DNA of 64,000 bases from Marinilabilia salmonicolor JCM 21150 (GCF_000259075.1 NZ_AJKI01000011.1:248001-312000); one strand, 5' to 3'; positions 18,475-27,257 are shown, numbered from the stretch's first letter. A program made the numbers and translations. Notes: a model not told the origin generated them from the letters alone.

Positions 18475-19233
18475 ATGAAAGAACAATCAAACTTCAGCGC
18501 ACTAATCATTGATGATGAACCTCCTGCAAGAGCTGTTGTCACTTCTTTCCTGTCTCAACACCCTTACATTAAAATAATAGGTGAATGCGGTAACGGGTTT
18601 GAAGCTCTTAAGGCCATTCAGGAACAAAAGCCTGACCTGATATTTCTGGATGTTCAAATGCCAAAAGTTTCCGGGCTGGAATTGTTAGAAGTAATGGACG
18701 AAAACCCCGTAGTAGTTTTCTCCACCGCATACGACCAATATGCACTGAAGGCATTTGAAATGAGCGCTGTTGACTACCTCCTGAAACCATACTCTCAATC
18801 ACGATTCAACCAGGCGATGGAAAAAGTCCTGAATCAACTTCATAAAGGAGAAAAAACAGACACAAAAAAATTGGTTCAGACTCACTCCCAGGAAAACCAG
18901 TCAACCCTCGAAAGAGTAGTAGTGAAAACAGGAAACAAGATGCACGTTATTCCTGTGGGAAAAATACGTTTTATCGAAGCAAACGAAGACTACGTAATGA
19001 TTTACGCCGAAAGTTCACGACACCTAAAAGCTCAAACCATGCGATTTTATGAGACGCACCTCAACAACGAGCAATTTGTAAGAATCCATCGGTCCTACAT
19101 TGTAAACGTCAATTTCGTTGAACGTATGGAACCTTACGATAAGGACACTTATGTGGCTGTAATGAATGAAGGACAACGGTTAAAAATAAGCAGAACCGGA
19201 TATCGAAAACTCAAAGAAACACTTAACTTCTGA
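18475..19233 (+). CDS. LytTR-family response regulator
   Basis: 252 residues. Receiver domain about 7-122 with phosphoacceptor Asp59 (IFLDVQMPKVSG) and the conserved Lys in YLLKPYSQSRF. LytTR DNA-binding domain about 145-250 (RVVVKTGNKMHVIPVGKIRF, IEANEDYVMIYAES, FVRIHRSYIVNV, LKISRTGYRKLKE). It is the partner of the LytS-type kinase upstream; target genes are unknown. The start is the ATG directly after the tandem repeat and is preceded by the shared sequence AAACAAATTTTA. The next gene is 550 bp away, so the operon ends here. Confidence 0.92.
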   Translation: MKEQSNFSALIIDDEPPARAVVTSFLSQHPYIKIIGECGNGFEALKAIQEQKPDLIFLDVQMPKVSGLELLEVMDENPVVVFSTAYDQYALKAFEMSAVDYLLKPYSQSRFNQAMEKVLNQLHKGEKTDTKKLVQTHSQENQSTLERVVVKTGNKMHVIPVGKIRFIEANEDYVMIYAESSRHLKAQTMRFYETHLNNEQFVRIHRSYIVNVNFVERMEPYDKDTYVAVMNEGQRLKISRTGYRKLKETLNF

Positions 19234-19787
19234 AAAACAACTGTTCTTAATCTCCACAATATTGACAAAATGCAACTCTCCATTGTGTTGATTACCTCAA
19301 AATCCCCATAAAACTCAAAAAGCAAGAATCCACAATTCAATTTTGAAGTAAAGCCCCAACAAATAAAATTTATTAGGTTCTCACATTTCGGTATTCAGGT
19401 TCTTGATTATTTGTTTATTTTAGCAAAAATTTTGCAATCAACTGCAATAAGGTCATCAAAAATCTGTTTATTCGGAAGAGTTTCTGCAAATATAAGGCAA
19501 ATTGAATATTGACTTGCCTTATACCTAAAACAGGTATTAAGAAAACAGGCGGAGTACCTGAAAGCAATAGCCCGGGACAGCACCCATAAGATGCATTTGT
19601 CTGCTTTCCTATTTTTATTGGCAGTAATTCGACCAATAAATAGGAAACTCCGATTGGCCAGCAGATTTAATCAACAAAAAGACGAGGAGCAGAAAGTTCA
19701 AAAACAGCATTGACTTAAAGAAAAACTCAATAAGAAACACTAATTTTAAAAAATCCTTTTATTTTTCACTATCTTGGATTTTCAAGT
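19234..19787. other. Intergenic region holding a structured repeat
   Basis: About 550 bases. Apart from the 131-bp repeat at 19517-19647 the region is AT-rich with no open frame of note. A weak -7 box (TATCTTGG, 19770-19777) lies 11 bp before the DUF4492 gene. Confidence 0.6.
19517..19647 (+). repeat. Dispersed 131-bp intergenic repeat, copy A
   Basis: Begins CCTTATAC-TAA-ACAGGTA, has the shared block AAACAGGC, CCTGA-AGCAATAGCC-GGG-CA, and ends in a hairpin TTTCCTATTTTTATTGG / CCAATAAATAGGAAA. Copy B at 51187-51317 has the same length and layout. The closing stems differ in sequence but both remain paired. Possible REP-like element moved by a transposase elsewhere in the genome (inference). 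Confidence 0.65.
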
Positions 19788-20000
19788 ATGGAAAAACTCA
19801 GAAAAATAGTCAATTTTTACGTCACGGGGTTCCAGAATCTGCCACCGTGGGGTAGAGCGTTATGGGCCATAATACTGATCAAACTTTTCATTATGTTTGT
19901 TGTATTGCGGCTTTTCTTTTTTCCGGATCAACTACAAAACAACTTTAAATCGGATGAAGAGAGAGCCCGGCATGTAATTGAAAACATTACCACACCGTAA
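19788..20000 (+). CDS. DUF4492 small membrane protein upstream of cydA
   Basis: 70 residues with one central membrane helix (LWAIILIKLFIMFVVLRLFF), a basic N-terminus and a charged C-terminus (KSDEERARHVIENI). This fits the DUF4492 family, small proteins found just ahead of cytochrome bd genes in Bacteroidota and some Campylobacterota. The gene lies 35 bp before cydA and in the same direction. A role in assembly or stability of the oxidase is inferred from context only. Confidence 0.8.
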   Translation: MEKLRKIVNFYVTGFQNLPPWGRALWAIILIKLFIMFVVLRLFFFPDQLQNNFKSDEERARHVIENITTP

Positions 20001-20035
20001 TCAAACAATCAGCTTAACGATAAAACCGAAACAAA

Positions 20036-21649
20036 ATGCTTGAAAACATTGACTTCACCCTGGTCAACTGGTCAAGAGGCCAGTTTGCACTAACAGCCAT
20101 GTTCCACTGGCTATTTGTGCCGTTGACGCTGGGGCTTGCCTACATCATGGCATATATGGAAACCATGTACGTCAAAACCGGGGACCCCGAATGGAAGCGC
20201 ATCACAAAATTCTGGATGAAACTATTCGGAATCAACTTTGCCATCGGCGTGGCCACGGGCATTATTCTCGAATTTGAATTCGGGACAAACTGGAGCAACT
20301 ACTCCTGGTTTGTGGGCGATATTTTCGGAGCTCCACTGGCCATAGAAGGAATCATGGCTTTCTTTCTTGAGAGTACATTTATTGCCGTGATGTTTTTTGG
20401 ATGGGACAAAGTAAGCAAGCGCTTTCACCTTACAGCTACCTGGCTTACTGCTATAGGAGCCAGTCTAAGTGCTGTATGGATCCTGGTTGCCAATGCCTGG
20501 ATGCAAAACCCGGTGGGCACTTTCTTCAATCCGGAAACTGCCCGTAACGAAATGACCAGTTTCTGGGATGTTTTTCTATCCGAAACTGCAGTCAACAAGT
20601 TTGTTCATACCATAACATCAGGCTTTGTTTTTGCCGCCATATTTGTAATAGGCGTCAGCAGTTGGTATCTGATAAAAAACCGTGAACATCTGCTGGCTAA
20701 AAGAAGCATCGTAATTGCCGCAGTCTTTGGTTTAATAAGTTCCTTTGTCCTGATAGGCACAGGAGACAGCTCGGCCAAAGAGATTGTAAAAACCCAGCCA
20801 ATGAAGTTTGCCGCCATGGAGGCGCTTTACGAAGGGCAGAGCAATGCTCCATTAGTGGCATTTGGCATCCTGGGCGAGGAAACAGACCATAAAAATCTGA
20901 ATGCCGAAAGCGAAGCAGATTTTCTGTTTAAAATAGAGATTCCATCCATGCTATCGTGGCTTGCCTACGGAGATCCCGACAGGTATGTGGCCGGGATAAA
21001 GGATCTCATTCAGGGCAACGAAGAACAGGGCATACTCTCCTACAAAGAGAAAATCATCAGAGGATACAAAGCTCAGCAAGCTCTCAGAGCCCTTAAAGAT
21101 GCTCAAAAAAGTGATCCCAACGGGAAAGAGGCAACCGCACTGAAAGCAAAATTCAGGGATCCGGAATTCATCGAGAATAACGTACAATATTTTGGGTATG
21201 GCAATTTTTACCATCCCGATCCGGAACAAATTGAAAAGAATGCCTTCACCATGGTACCGCCAATCTCCATGACCTTTTATGCTTTTCACATCATGGTAAT
21301 GCTGGGAGGTTTGTTTATGGCATTATTTGCCGTATTCCTCTTCCTTGTATTGCGCAATCAGTTGCATAACAAAAAATGGTTGCTTTGGGCAGCGGTATGG
21401 ACCATTCCACTGGCCTATATTGCTCAACAATCAGGCTGGATTGTAGCGGAGGTTGGTCGCCAGCCCTGGGTCATACAGGATTTGATGCCCACCATGAAAG
21501 CCGTTACGCAAATAGATGTAGAGTCAGTAATGACCACATTCTTCCTTTTTGCTGTCGTATTTATCGGCCTTTTCATTGCGGAAGCAAAGATTATGATAAA
21601 GCAAATCAAAGTTGGACCAAAAAAGAAGGAGGACCCGAATAATGTTTGA
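20036..21649 (+). CDS. cydA: Cytochrome bd ubiquinol oxidase subunit I
   Basis: 537 residues. About nine membrane helices. Haem ligands visible: His24 (AMFHWLFVPLTLG), His191 (NKFVHTITSG), and a Met in the MTFYAFHIMVMLGG region; acidic residues Glu104 and Glu112 (AIEGIMAFFLEST) of the proton path. The quinol-binding motif GRQPWVIQDLMPT is present near the C-terminus, and a long hydrophilic Q-loop (about 250-385) precedes it. With CydB it oxidises quinol and reduces oxygen to water with high affinity, protecting anaerobic metabolism. It overlaps cydB by 8 bp. Confidence 0.97.
   Translation: MLENIDFTLVNWSRGQFALTAMFHWLFVPLTLGLAYIMAYMETMYVKTGDPEWKRITKFWMKLFGINFAIGVATGIILEFEFGTNWSNYSWFVGDIFGAPLAIEGIMAFFLESTFIAVMFFGWDKVSKRFHLTATWLTAIGASLSAVWILVANAWMQNPVGTFFNPETARNEMTSFWDVFLSETAVNKFVHTITSGFVFAAIFVIGVSSWYLIKNREHLLAKRSIVIAAVFGLISSFVLIGTGDSSAKEIVKTQPMKFAAMEALYEGQSNAPLVAFGILGEETDHKNLNAESEADFLFKIEIPSMLSWLAYGDPDRYVAGIKDLIQGNEEQGILSYKEKIIRGYKAQQALRALKDAQKSDPNGKEATALKAKFRDPEFIENNVQYFGYGNFYHPDPEQIEKNAFTMVPPISMTFYAFHIMVMLGGLFMALFAVFLFLVLRNQLHNKKWLLWAAVWTIPLAYIAQQSGWIVAEVGRQPWVIQDLMPTMKAVTQIDVESVMTTFFLFAVVFIGLFIAEAKIMIKQIKVGPKKKEDPNNV
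21626..21632 (+). promoter_or_regulatory. Strong ribosome-binding site of cydB
   Basis: AAGGAGG inside the 3' end of cydA, 9 bp before the cydB ATG at 21642. Such a full Shine-Dalgarno site is unusual for this phylum and decides the start, ruling out the in-frame ATG at 21612. Confidence 0.6.
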
Positions 21650-22775
21650 AGCACTCTCTCACTTAGCATTACAACAATACTGGTGGATCATCATTTCCGT
21701 TTTGGGCGGCGCCCTTGTTTTCCTGATGTTCGTTCAGGGTGGTCAGACATTGATTTATCAGGTAGGAAAAGAAAAAGATGAGCGCACAATGCTGATCAAC
21801 GCACTGGGAAGAAAATGGGAATTCACGTTTACCACCCTGGTAACTTTCGGAGGAGCTTTTTTTGCCTCATTCCCGCTCTTTTACAGCACCAGTTTTGGCG
21901 GAGCCTACTGGGCATGGATGGTGTTGCTTTTTGCATTTATCATACAGGCAGTTTCTTATGAATTCCGTTCGCGTCCTGGCAATGTATTCGGGGCGCGCAC
22001 TTATGAAACCTTCCTGTTCATTAACGGACTGATAGGCACTTTTCTTCTGGGGATAGTCGTAGCCAGTTTCTTCACGGGATCACAATTTTCGTTGAACGAC
22101 ATGAATGAAATGAACTGGCATTCTCCTGCCCGGGGGCTGGAACTATTGCTAAATGTCCACAACCTCACTTTGGGGATAGCCGTTTTTTTTCTGGCCCGCA
22201 CATTAGGACTGCTTTACTTCCTGAATTCCATCGAAGACGAGAATATTGAGAAGAGAATCAGGAAGCAGCTATGGTACAATGCAATACCATTCCTGGTGCT
22301 TTTTCTCACTTTTATTATCTGGCTGATGTTTCGGGATGGATACGCACTCAATCCGGAAACAGGCGAAATTTTCATGCAGGACAACAAGTACTTCCTGAAT
22401 CTGATTCAAATGCCTGTTGTTTTAATCCTGTTTTTATCGGCCGTAGTGCTTGTTCTTTATGGGATCTTCATCAGTCTTTTCAAAAAGAGTTCTGCAGGAA
22501 TCTGGTTCACCGGAAGCGGTAGTTTTTTAGCCGTATTCTCATTGTTTTTGGTCGCAGGGTTTAACAATACCGCATTCTACCCTTCAACGATCGACATACA
22601 AAGTTCTTTGACCATCATGAAAGCATCTTCAAGTCATTTCACACTCACCGTAATGAGTTATGTATCATTGATGGTTCCTTTTGTAGCCGCCTACATATGG
22701 TTTACCTGGCGGGCAATCAACAAAAATAAAATCAACAAAGACGAGTTGACCTCTGGAGAATCACACTTTTATTAG
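21642..22775 (+). CDS. cydB: Cytochrome bd ubiquinol oxidase subunit II
   Basis: 377 residues from the ATG at 21642 (MFEALSHLALQQYWW), which has a strong ribosome site and overlaps the cydA stop. About eight or nine membrane helices (for example WWIIISVLGGALVFLMFV, FVALHP-like helix WAWMVLLFAFIIQAVSYEF with the conserved YEFRSRPGN, FLFINGLIGTFLLGIVVASF, FTLTVMSYVSLMVPFVAAY). Length and the YEFR motif fit the family. It stabilises the di-haem site of CydA. The small gene at 22814 follows 38 bp later and shares the terminator at 22985. Confidence 0.96.
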   Translation: MFEALSHLALQQYWWIIISVLGGALVFLMFVQGGQTLIYQVGKEKDERTMLINALGRKWEFTFTTLVTFGGAFFASFPLFYSTSFGGAYWAWMVLLFAFIIQAVSYEFRSRPGNVFGARTYETFLFINGLIGTFLLGIVVASFFTGSQFSLNDMNEMNWHSPARGLELLLNVHNLTLGIAVFFLARTLGLLYFLNSIEDENIEKRIRKQLWYNAIPFLVLFLTFIIWLMFRDGYALNPETGEIFMQDNKYFLNLIQMPVVLILFLSAVVLVLYGIFISLFKKSSAGIWFTGSGSFLAVFSLFLVAGFNNTAFYPSTIDIQSSLTIMKASSSHFTLTVMSYVSLMVPFVAAYIWFTWRAINKNKINKDELTSGESHFY

Positions 22776-22813
22776 GAAAAAATTATTAGCAGAAACAACA
22801 AAAAAAGAGACCT

Positions 22814-22957
22814 ATGAGTTATTTTGTGGCTATTTTGATGTACTTATCATGGTTGGCAACCGTTGCTGTTGGTTATTTTGCTTCGGTATCTGCCGTAAAG
22901 TACTTCGACAAAAAGTGGAAAGAAACAACTAAAGCGGAAGAAGCTGCTGAAAGTTAG
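22814..22957 (+). CDS. 47-residue single-helix membrane protein, CydX-like candidate
   Basis: ATG at 22814, TAG at 22955. The product begins MSYFVAILMYLSWLATVAVG, continues with YFASVSAVKYF and has a charged tail (DKKWKETTKAEEAAES). One membrane helix with an outward-in topology likely; charged C-terminus in the cytoplasm. It lies 38 bp after cydB and 28 bp before a strong terminator, so it is the last gene of the cyd operon. In other bacteria a small single-helix subunit (CydX, CydH/Y, CydS) is encoded in the same place and is needed for oxidase stability. The sequence is not clearly related to E. coli CydX, so the match is by position, size and topology (inference). Confidence 0.7.
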   Translation: MSYFVAILMYLSWLATVAVGYFASVSAVKYFDKKWKETTKAEEAAES

Positions 22958-22984
22958 TATAACATCGATATAATACAAAAAAAG

Positions 22985-23015
22985 GGGCTTTGCACAACTG
23001 CGCAAAGCCCTTTTT
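22985..23015. terminator. Bidirectional terminator, cyd operon / carA
   Basis: GGGCTTTGC (22985-22993) pairs perfectly with GCAAAGCCC (23002-23010), followed by TTTTT on the + strand and a T-run on the - strand as well. It serves both the cyd operon and carA. Confidence 0.9.
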
Positions 23016-23033
23016 GTATATAATGAGTTTTGT

Positions 23034-24122
23034 TTACCTCTCTCCCTTCGATTTCTTTATCAGATCCACAAAATCGTCGAAAAGGAATTCCGTATCGGTA
23101 GGGCCACTGGAGGCTTCGGGGTGAAACTGGGTGGAAAAGAACGGTTTGGTTTTATGGCGTATGCCCTCGTTGGTTTTGTCATTAATATTCACAAAAAGAG
23201 GCTCCCAGTCACTGCTCAAAGAATCGGTATCCAATACAAAACCATGGTTCTGACTGGTAATGTAACAGGTTCCTGTGCCCACCTTAATTACCGGGTGATT
23301 GTGAGCCCTGTGTCCATATTTCAGTTTATGAGTGGATCCTCCGGCAGCTGTCCCCAAAAGCTGGTTGCCCAAACAAATTCCAAAAATAGGCTTATTCCCT
23401 TTCAGAGCTTTACTTATATTCTGTATCGTAGTCTCACACATTTGGGGATCGCCGGGACCGTTGGCCAGCATGATGCCATCAAAATCATCATTATTAAAAT
23501 CATAATCCCACGGAACCATCGTAATCGTTGTATCCCGCTTCAGAAGACATCGGATAATATTGTATTTCCCGCCGGTATCCACCAACACCACTTTGTGCTT
23601 CCCGTTCCCGTAAGTCACCTTTTCCTTCGTACTCACTCTGGCAACGAGGTTGTCTTTATTGGGATCATAAAATTCAATCTGCTCTTCATCGGTTTCAATC
23701 TTTCCGAGCATAGTCCCTTTCTCTCTAAGAATTTTTGTCAATGCCCTGGTATCAATACCAAAGATGCCTGGAACCTTATTTTTTTTCAGCCAGTCTCCCA
23801 AACTACTTTGCGCATTCCAGTGACTGAAATCAATAGAGTAATCAGAAATCACAAACCCGGAGACATGAATACGGTCTGACTCAAAAAACTTTGGAATTCC
23901 ATTCTCCTTGTCATCTTTAGGTACTCCGTAGTTACCTACCAGCGGATAAGTTGAGACAAGTATCTGCCCTTCGTAAGATGGATCTGTCAGGCTTTCAGGA
24001 TAGCCTGTCATTGCCGTATTGAATACCACTTCCCCGGCAACCGCCTTGTGATATCCAAAAGATTTTCCTTTAAAAACAGTCCCGTCTTCCAGAACCAATC
24101 TGATAGGTTTAAATTCAGACAT
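23034..24122 (-). CDS. carA: Carbamoyl-phosphate synthase, small (glutaminase) subunit
   Basis: 362 residues. N-terminal CarA domain about 1-150 (VLEDGTVFKGKSFG, MTGYPESLTDPSY) and class I glutamine amidotransferase domain with the triad Cys250 (FGICLGNQLLG), His334 and Glu336 (TQFHPEASSGP). It releases ammonia from glutamine and passes it to CarB. Unusually it is not next to carB, which lies 15.7 kb away on the other strand. The leader between the -7 box at 24225-24232 and the ATG contains a terminator-like hairpin. Confidence 0.97.
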   Translation of the reverse strand: MSEFKPIRLVLEDGTVFKGKSFGYHKAVAGEVVFNTAMTGYPESLTDPSYEGQILVSTYPLVGNYGVPKDDKENGIPKFFESDRIHVSGFVISDYSIDFSHWNAQSSLGDWLKKNKVPGIFGIDTRALTKILREKGTMLGKIETDEEQIEFYDPNKDNLVARVSTKEKVTYGNGKHKVVLVDTGGKYNIIRCLLKRDTTITMVPWDYDFNNDDFDGIMLANGPGDPQMCETTIQNISKALKGNKPIFGICLGNQLLGTAAGGSTHKLKYGHRAHNHPVIKVGTGTCYITSQNHGFVLDTDSLSSDWEPLFVNINDKTNEGIRHKTKPFFSTQFHPEASSGPTDTEFLFDDFVDLIKKSKGER

Positions 24123-24168
24123 ACTTCACTTATTCTTTAAAAGTCCAACGCTTATTCATTTCCGCAAA

Positions 24169-24204
24169 AAATGCATTTACCTCAGAAACAGGGTAAATGC
24201 ATTT
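24169..24204 (-). promoter_or_regulatory. Terminator-like hairpin in carA leader (attenuator candidate)
   Basis: A perfect 13-bp stem AAATGCATTTACC / GGTAAATGCATTT with a 10-base loop. Read leftward the stem is followed by TTTTT and lies between the putative carA -7 box and its ATG (46 bp away). It could be a conditional terminator; it could also be the terminator of the upstream transcript. Confidence 0.5.
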
Positions 24205-24224
24205 CGCAAGGGTTTGTTTGGTTA

Positions 24225-24232
24225 CAAAATTA
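24225..24232 (-). promoter_or_regulatory. -7 box TAATTTTG for carA
   Basis: Exact TAnnTTTG on the - strand, about 100 bp before the carA ATG. No TTG at the exact -33 distance. Confidence 0.4.
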
Positions 24233-24558
24233 GCAAATATTTCGCATTAAGGCACAGCAAAATTAATATTTATGAATATTTATTATACACATGCAGAATA
24301 TATGTGATTTTTATTCACCCCGCCATGCTCCGGATCATAATATTACCCAGTCAAGATACTACACCAATCTACTGCTGCCAGCAAGAAGGCCACTGTATTT
24401 CAAGTCTATACAAGAAAGCATCAAACACGAGGCTTTCGACCGCGTGCCGCCTAAAGCCTTAGCGGTGGCGCAAGTATTTGAATCCAGGGATTTTACATGT
24501 CGTAAATAACTGATTCAGAAACACGAATAACGAATTAGTTGGTGTTTTCCTGCAACAA

Positions 24559-25902
24559 CTATCTATCTTTCATGAATGTATATTTCAGCCGCGGATAAAC
24601 CGCTTTATAAGCAGGACGTATAATGCGACGGCTTGAACATGTAACTTCCTCAATTCGGTGCGCACACCATCCTGCAATTCTGGCAACTGCAAAAATAGGA
24701 GTATATATCTCTTCCGGAATTTCCAGACACTGATAAACAAACCCGGAATAGAAATCCACATTGGCACAAACCGTTTTTGAACCTGAACCTTTGAAATCAT
24801 AGAAAACTTCAGGTGCAAGACGCTCGATCATAGCATACAAATTAAACTCCTTCAGGCGGTTTTTCTCCACAGCAAGCTCTTCCGCTTTTTCTTTGAGCAA
24901 AATAGCACGAGGATCAGAAAGCGTATATATGGCGTGTCCGATTCCGTAAATTTTCCCGGTCCCGTCATAAGCTTTTTTATTCAGGATTTTCTCCAGATAA
25001 GCAGCCACCTCTTTCTCATCTTCCCAGTTTTTAACATTTTGTTTGATGTTGTCCATCATGTTAATCACTTTAAGGTTAGCGCCCCCGTGCAACCCTCCTT
25101 TAAGAGAACCGAGTGCTGCGGCAATAGCGGAGTAAGTATCCGTTTGTGCAGAACTCACCACACGAGTGGTAAAAGAAGAATTGTTACCACCACCATGTTC
25201 GGCATGCAATACCAAAGAGAGATCCAGCAAATCAGCCTCAAGTTTGGTGTATTTCTTTCCTTTAAGCATATAAAGGAAGTTCTCTGCCGCACTCAACTCA
25301 GGTTGAGGATGACGAATAATAAGGGATTTTTGCTGATATGAATGTCTCATTCCAAAGTATGCATAAGCCACAATAACCGGAAATTTGGCGATCAGACTCA
25401 TGGACTGTTTCAACAGATTTTCGGGAGAATAATTCTCAGCCTCGTCATCGGCCGTGTACAATCCGAGTACCGAGCGGGCCAGCATATTCATCACGCAGCG
25501 ACCACGCAGAGACAGAATCATGTTTTTGGAGAAAAAATCAGGCAGCTCACGCTCTCTTGCCAATTGATTACTAAAAGTACTCAACTGGCTTTTGTCCGGC
25601 AGTTTTCCCGACAGCAGCAGATAGGCAGCCTCTTCAAAGCCATGTCGTTTATCTTCCTGAAATCCTCTGCAAAGATCCTTAAGTTCAACGCCACGGTAAT
25701 AAAGTTCTCCATGGGCTGGTATGATATTCCCCTCTTCATCTTTGTTGTAGCCCACCACATCACCAATATTGGTAAGTCCAACCAAAACACCCGAGAAATC
25801 GGCATTTCTCAATCCTCTTTTCACATTGTATTTAAGATACAACTCCTTGTCGATCTCGCACGACTGAACAGAGGCTTTTGCAAATTCATTCAAAAAGGCC
25901 AT
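24559..25902 (-). CDS. gltA: Citrate synthase
   Basis: 447 residues, the long form common in Bacteroidota. Catalytic residues: His272 (GLHGGANLKV), His323 (GIGHAIYTLSDPRA) and Asp383 (ANVDFYSGF); substrate-binding LHAEHGGGN at 232-240. It joins oxaloacetate and acetyl-CoA to make citrate, the route to 2-oxoglutarate and glutamate. The gene starts 20 bp after the argH stop, so it is probably read from the arginine transcript as well as any promoter of its own. A related 2-methylcitrate synthase role cannot be excluded from sequence. Confidence 0.93.
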   Translation of the reverse strand: MAFLNEFAKASVQSCEIDKELYLKYNVKRGLRNADFSGVLVGLTNIGDVVGYNKDEEGNIIPAHGELYYRGVELKDLCRGFQEDKRHGFEEAAYLLLSGKLPDKSQLSTFSNQLARERELPDFFSKNMILSLRGRCVMNMLARSVLGLYTADDEAENYSPENLLKQSMSLIAKFPVIVAYAYFGMRHSYQQKSLIIRHPQPELSAAENFLYMLKGKKYTKLEADLLDLSLVLHAEHGGGNNSSFTTRVVSSAQTDTYSAIAAALGSLKGGLHGGANLKVINMMDNIKQNVKNWEDEKEVAAYLEKILNKKAYDGTGKIYGIGHAIYTLSDPRAILLKEKAEELAVEKNRLKEFNLYAMIERLAPEVFYDFKGSGSKTVCANVDFYSGFVYQCLEIPEEIYTPIFAVARIAGWCAHRIEEVTCSSRRIIRPAYKAVYPRLKYTFMKDR

Positions 25903-25922
25903 ATTTTAAGTTTTTAGGTTAA

Positions 25923-27257
25923 TCATGTAAGTAATTTATTCATAGCATCCTGCACACGTTCAAAGTTAAATCCCGCGATTACAACATCCATTTTATCTTT
26001 GATTTCTTTGTTGCACAGGTTCCCAATGCTTCCCTCATGAGTATGTTGCACTGCGGAAGTATCGGGCAGGAACTCTCCCTTTTCTATTTCTATCCCCACC
26101 TGTTTATATGCATCCCGAAAGGTCATCCCCGAAAGCACACGCCGGTTCACCTCCTCCACACTAAACGCATATTTGTAGCGTTCATCATTCATAATATCTT
26201 TAGCAATCTCCATTTTGGAGATTGCTGTGGTCATCAGGTCAATACAGCTAAGGATATCCTCAAAAGCAGGAATAAAAACCTCTTTGGTAATCTGCATATC
26301 TCTAAAGTACCCTGATGGCAAATTGCCTGTAATCATGGCAATCTGATTGGGTACATCAATCAATTTGTTACACCTGGCCCGCAGCAGTTCAAACACATCA
26401 GGATTCTTTTTATGCGGCATAATGCTGGAACCGGTGGTAAAAGCATCCGGTAACTTCACAAATCCGAAATTCTGACTCATATACAAACAAGCATCCATTG
26501 CCAGTCGCGATAAGGTTGATGCTATTGAAGATATAGCCATAGCCACCGACCGCTCCATTTTTCCACGTCCCATCTGTGCATAGACCACATTGTAGCTAAG
26601 GTCGTCAAAACCAAGCAGACGGGAGGTCAGCGTCCTGTCCAAAGGGAATGAATTTCCATATCCGGCAGCTGCCCCGAGAGGGTTTTGATTAACAACCCGC
26701 CAGGCGGCCTGCAAAAAGTGCAAATCATCCACCAGACTCTCTGCATAAGCCCCAAACCAAAGACCAAAAGAAGATGGCATGGCCACCTGCAAATGAGTGT
26801 ATCCAGGGAGTAGGTCATCCTTGTGGGCATCACTACGCTTTTGCAATACATCAAAAAGATCTTCCACAGCCCGGGTCACTTTCATAATTCCGTCACGGGC
26901 AAACAATTTTAAATCAAGCAAAACCTGATCATTCCTGGAACGTCCGCTGTGTACCTTCTTTCCTGTATCCCCAAGTTCGCGGGTGAGTAACAACTCCACC
27001 TGTGAATGCACATCTTCAATCCCTTCTTCGATCACGAAGTCGCCTTCCTCTGCATTTTTATACAGCTTCTTCAGCTCGGGAATCAATGTCTGCAGATCCT
27101 CCTCACTCAGCAATCCCACCTTCTTCAACATCATGGAGTGAGCCAGCGTTCCGGCAATATCAAAAGGGGCCAGAAACAAATCCAACTCCCTGTCTTTACC
27201 AATAGTAAATGACTCTATCTTTTTGTCAGTATCAATACCTTTATCCCAAAGCTTCAT
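25923..27257 (-). CDS. argH: Argininosuccinate lyase
   Basis: 444 residues. Fumarase/aspartase superfamily: HSGRSRNDQV at 103-112, GYTHLQVAMP near 152-161, and the signature loop GSSIMPHKKNP at 276-286 with the catalytic Ser. It splits argininosuccinate into arginine and fumarate, the last step of the pathway. It lies 237 bp after argE in the leftward arginine cluster and 20 bp before the citrate synthase gene. A -7-like box (TATTTTTG, 27425-27418 on the - strand) could give it a promoter of its own. Confidence 0.97.
   Translation of the reverse strand: MKLWDKGIDTDKKIESFTIGKDRELDLFLAPFDIAGTLAHSMMLKKVGLLSEEDLQTLIPELKKLYKNAEEGDFVIEEGIEDVHSQVELLLTRELGDTGKKVHSGRSRNDQVLLDLKLFARDGIMKVTRAVEDLFDVLQKRSDAHKDDLLPGYTHLQVAMPSSFGLWFGAYAESLVDDLHFLQAAWRVVNQNPLGAAAGYGNSFPLDRTLTSRLLGFDDLSYNVVYAQMGRGKMERSVAMAISSIASTLSRLAMDACLYMSQNFGFVKLPDAFTTGSSIMPHKKNPDVFELLRARCNKLIDVPNQIAMITGNLPSGYFRDMQITKEVFIPAFEDILSCIDLMTTAISKMEIAKDIMNDERYKYAFSVEEVNRRVLSGMTFRDAYKQVGIEIEKGEFLPDTSAVQHTHEGSIGNLCNKEIKDKMDVVIAGFNFERVQDAMNKLLT

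Larger units (their letters stand above)
24123..24558. other. Intergenic region upstream of carA
   Basis: About 435 bases. From right to left: a GC-richer stretch (24310-24500) with no recognisable content, an ARG-box-like half match (24273-24286), a leftward -7 box (24225-24232) and a long hairpin (24169-24204). Two overlapping short frames at 24214-24509 have no recognisable product and I do not call them. Confidence 0.5.

Noticed and set aside
23121-23879. 252-codon open frame opposite carA
   Set aside because: Antisense to CarA catalytic domain; no recognisable features.
24214-24509. Two overlapping short frames upstream of carA
   Set aside because: No recognisable product, overlap each other and the carA promoter region.
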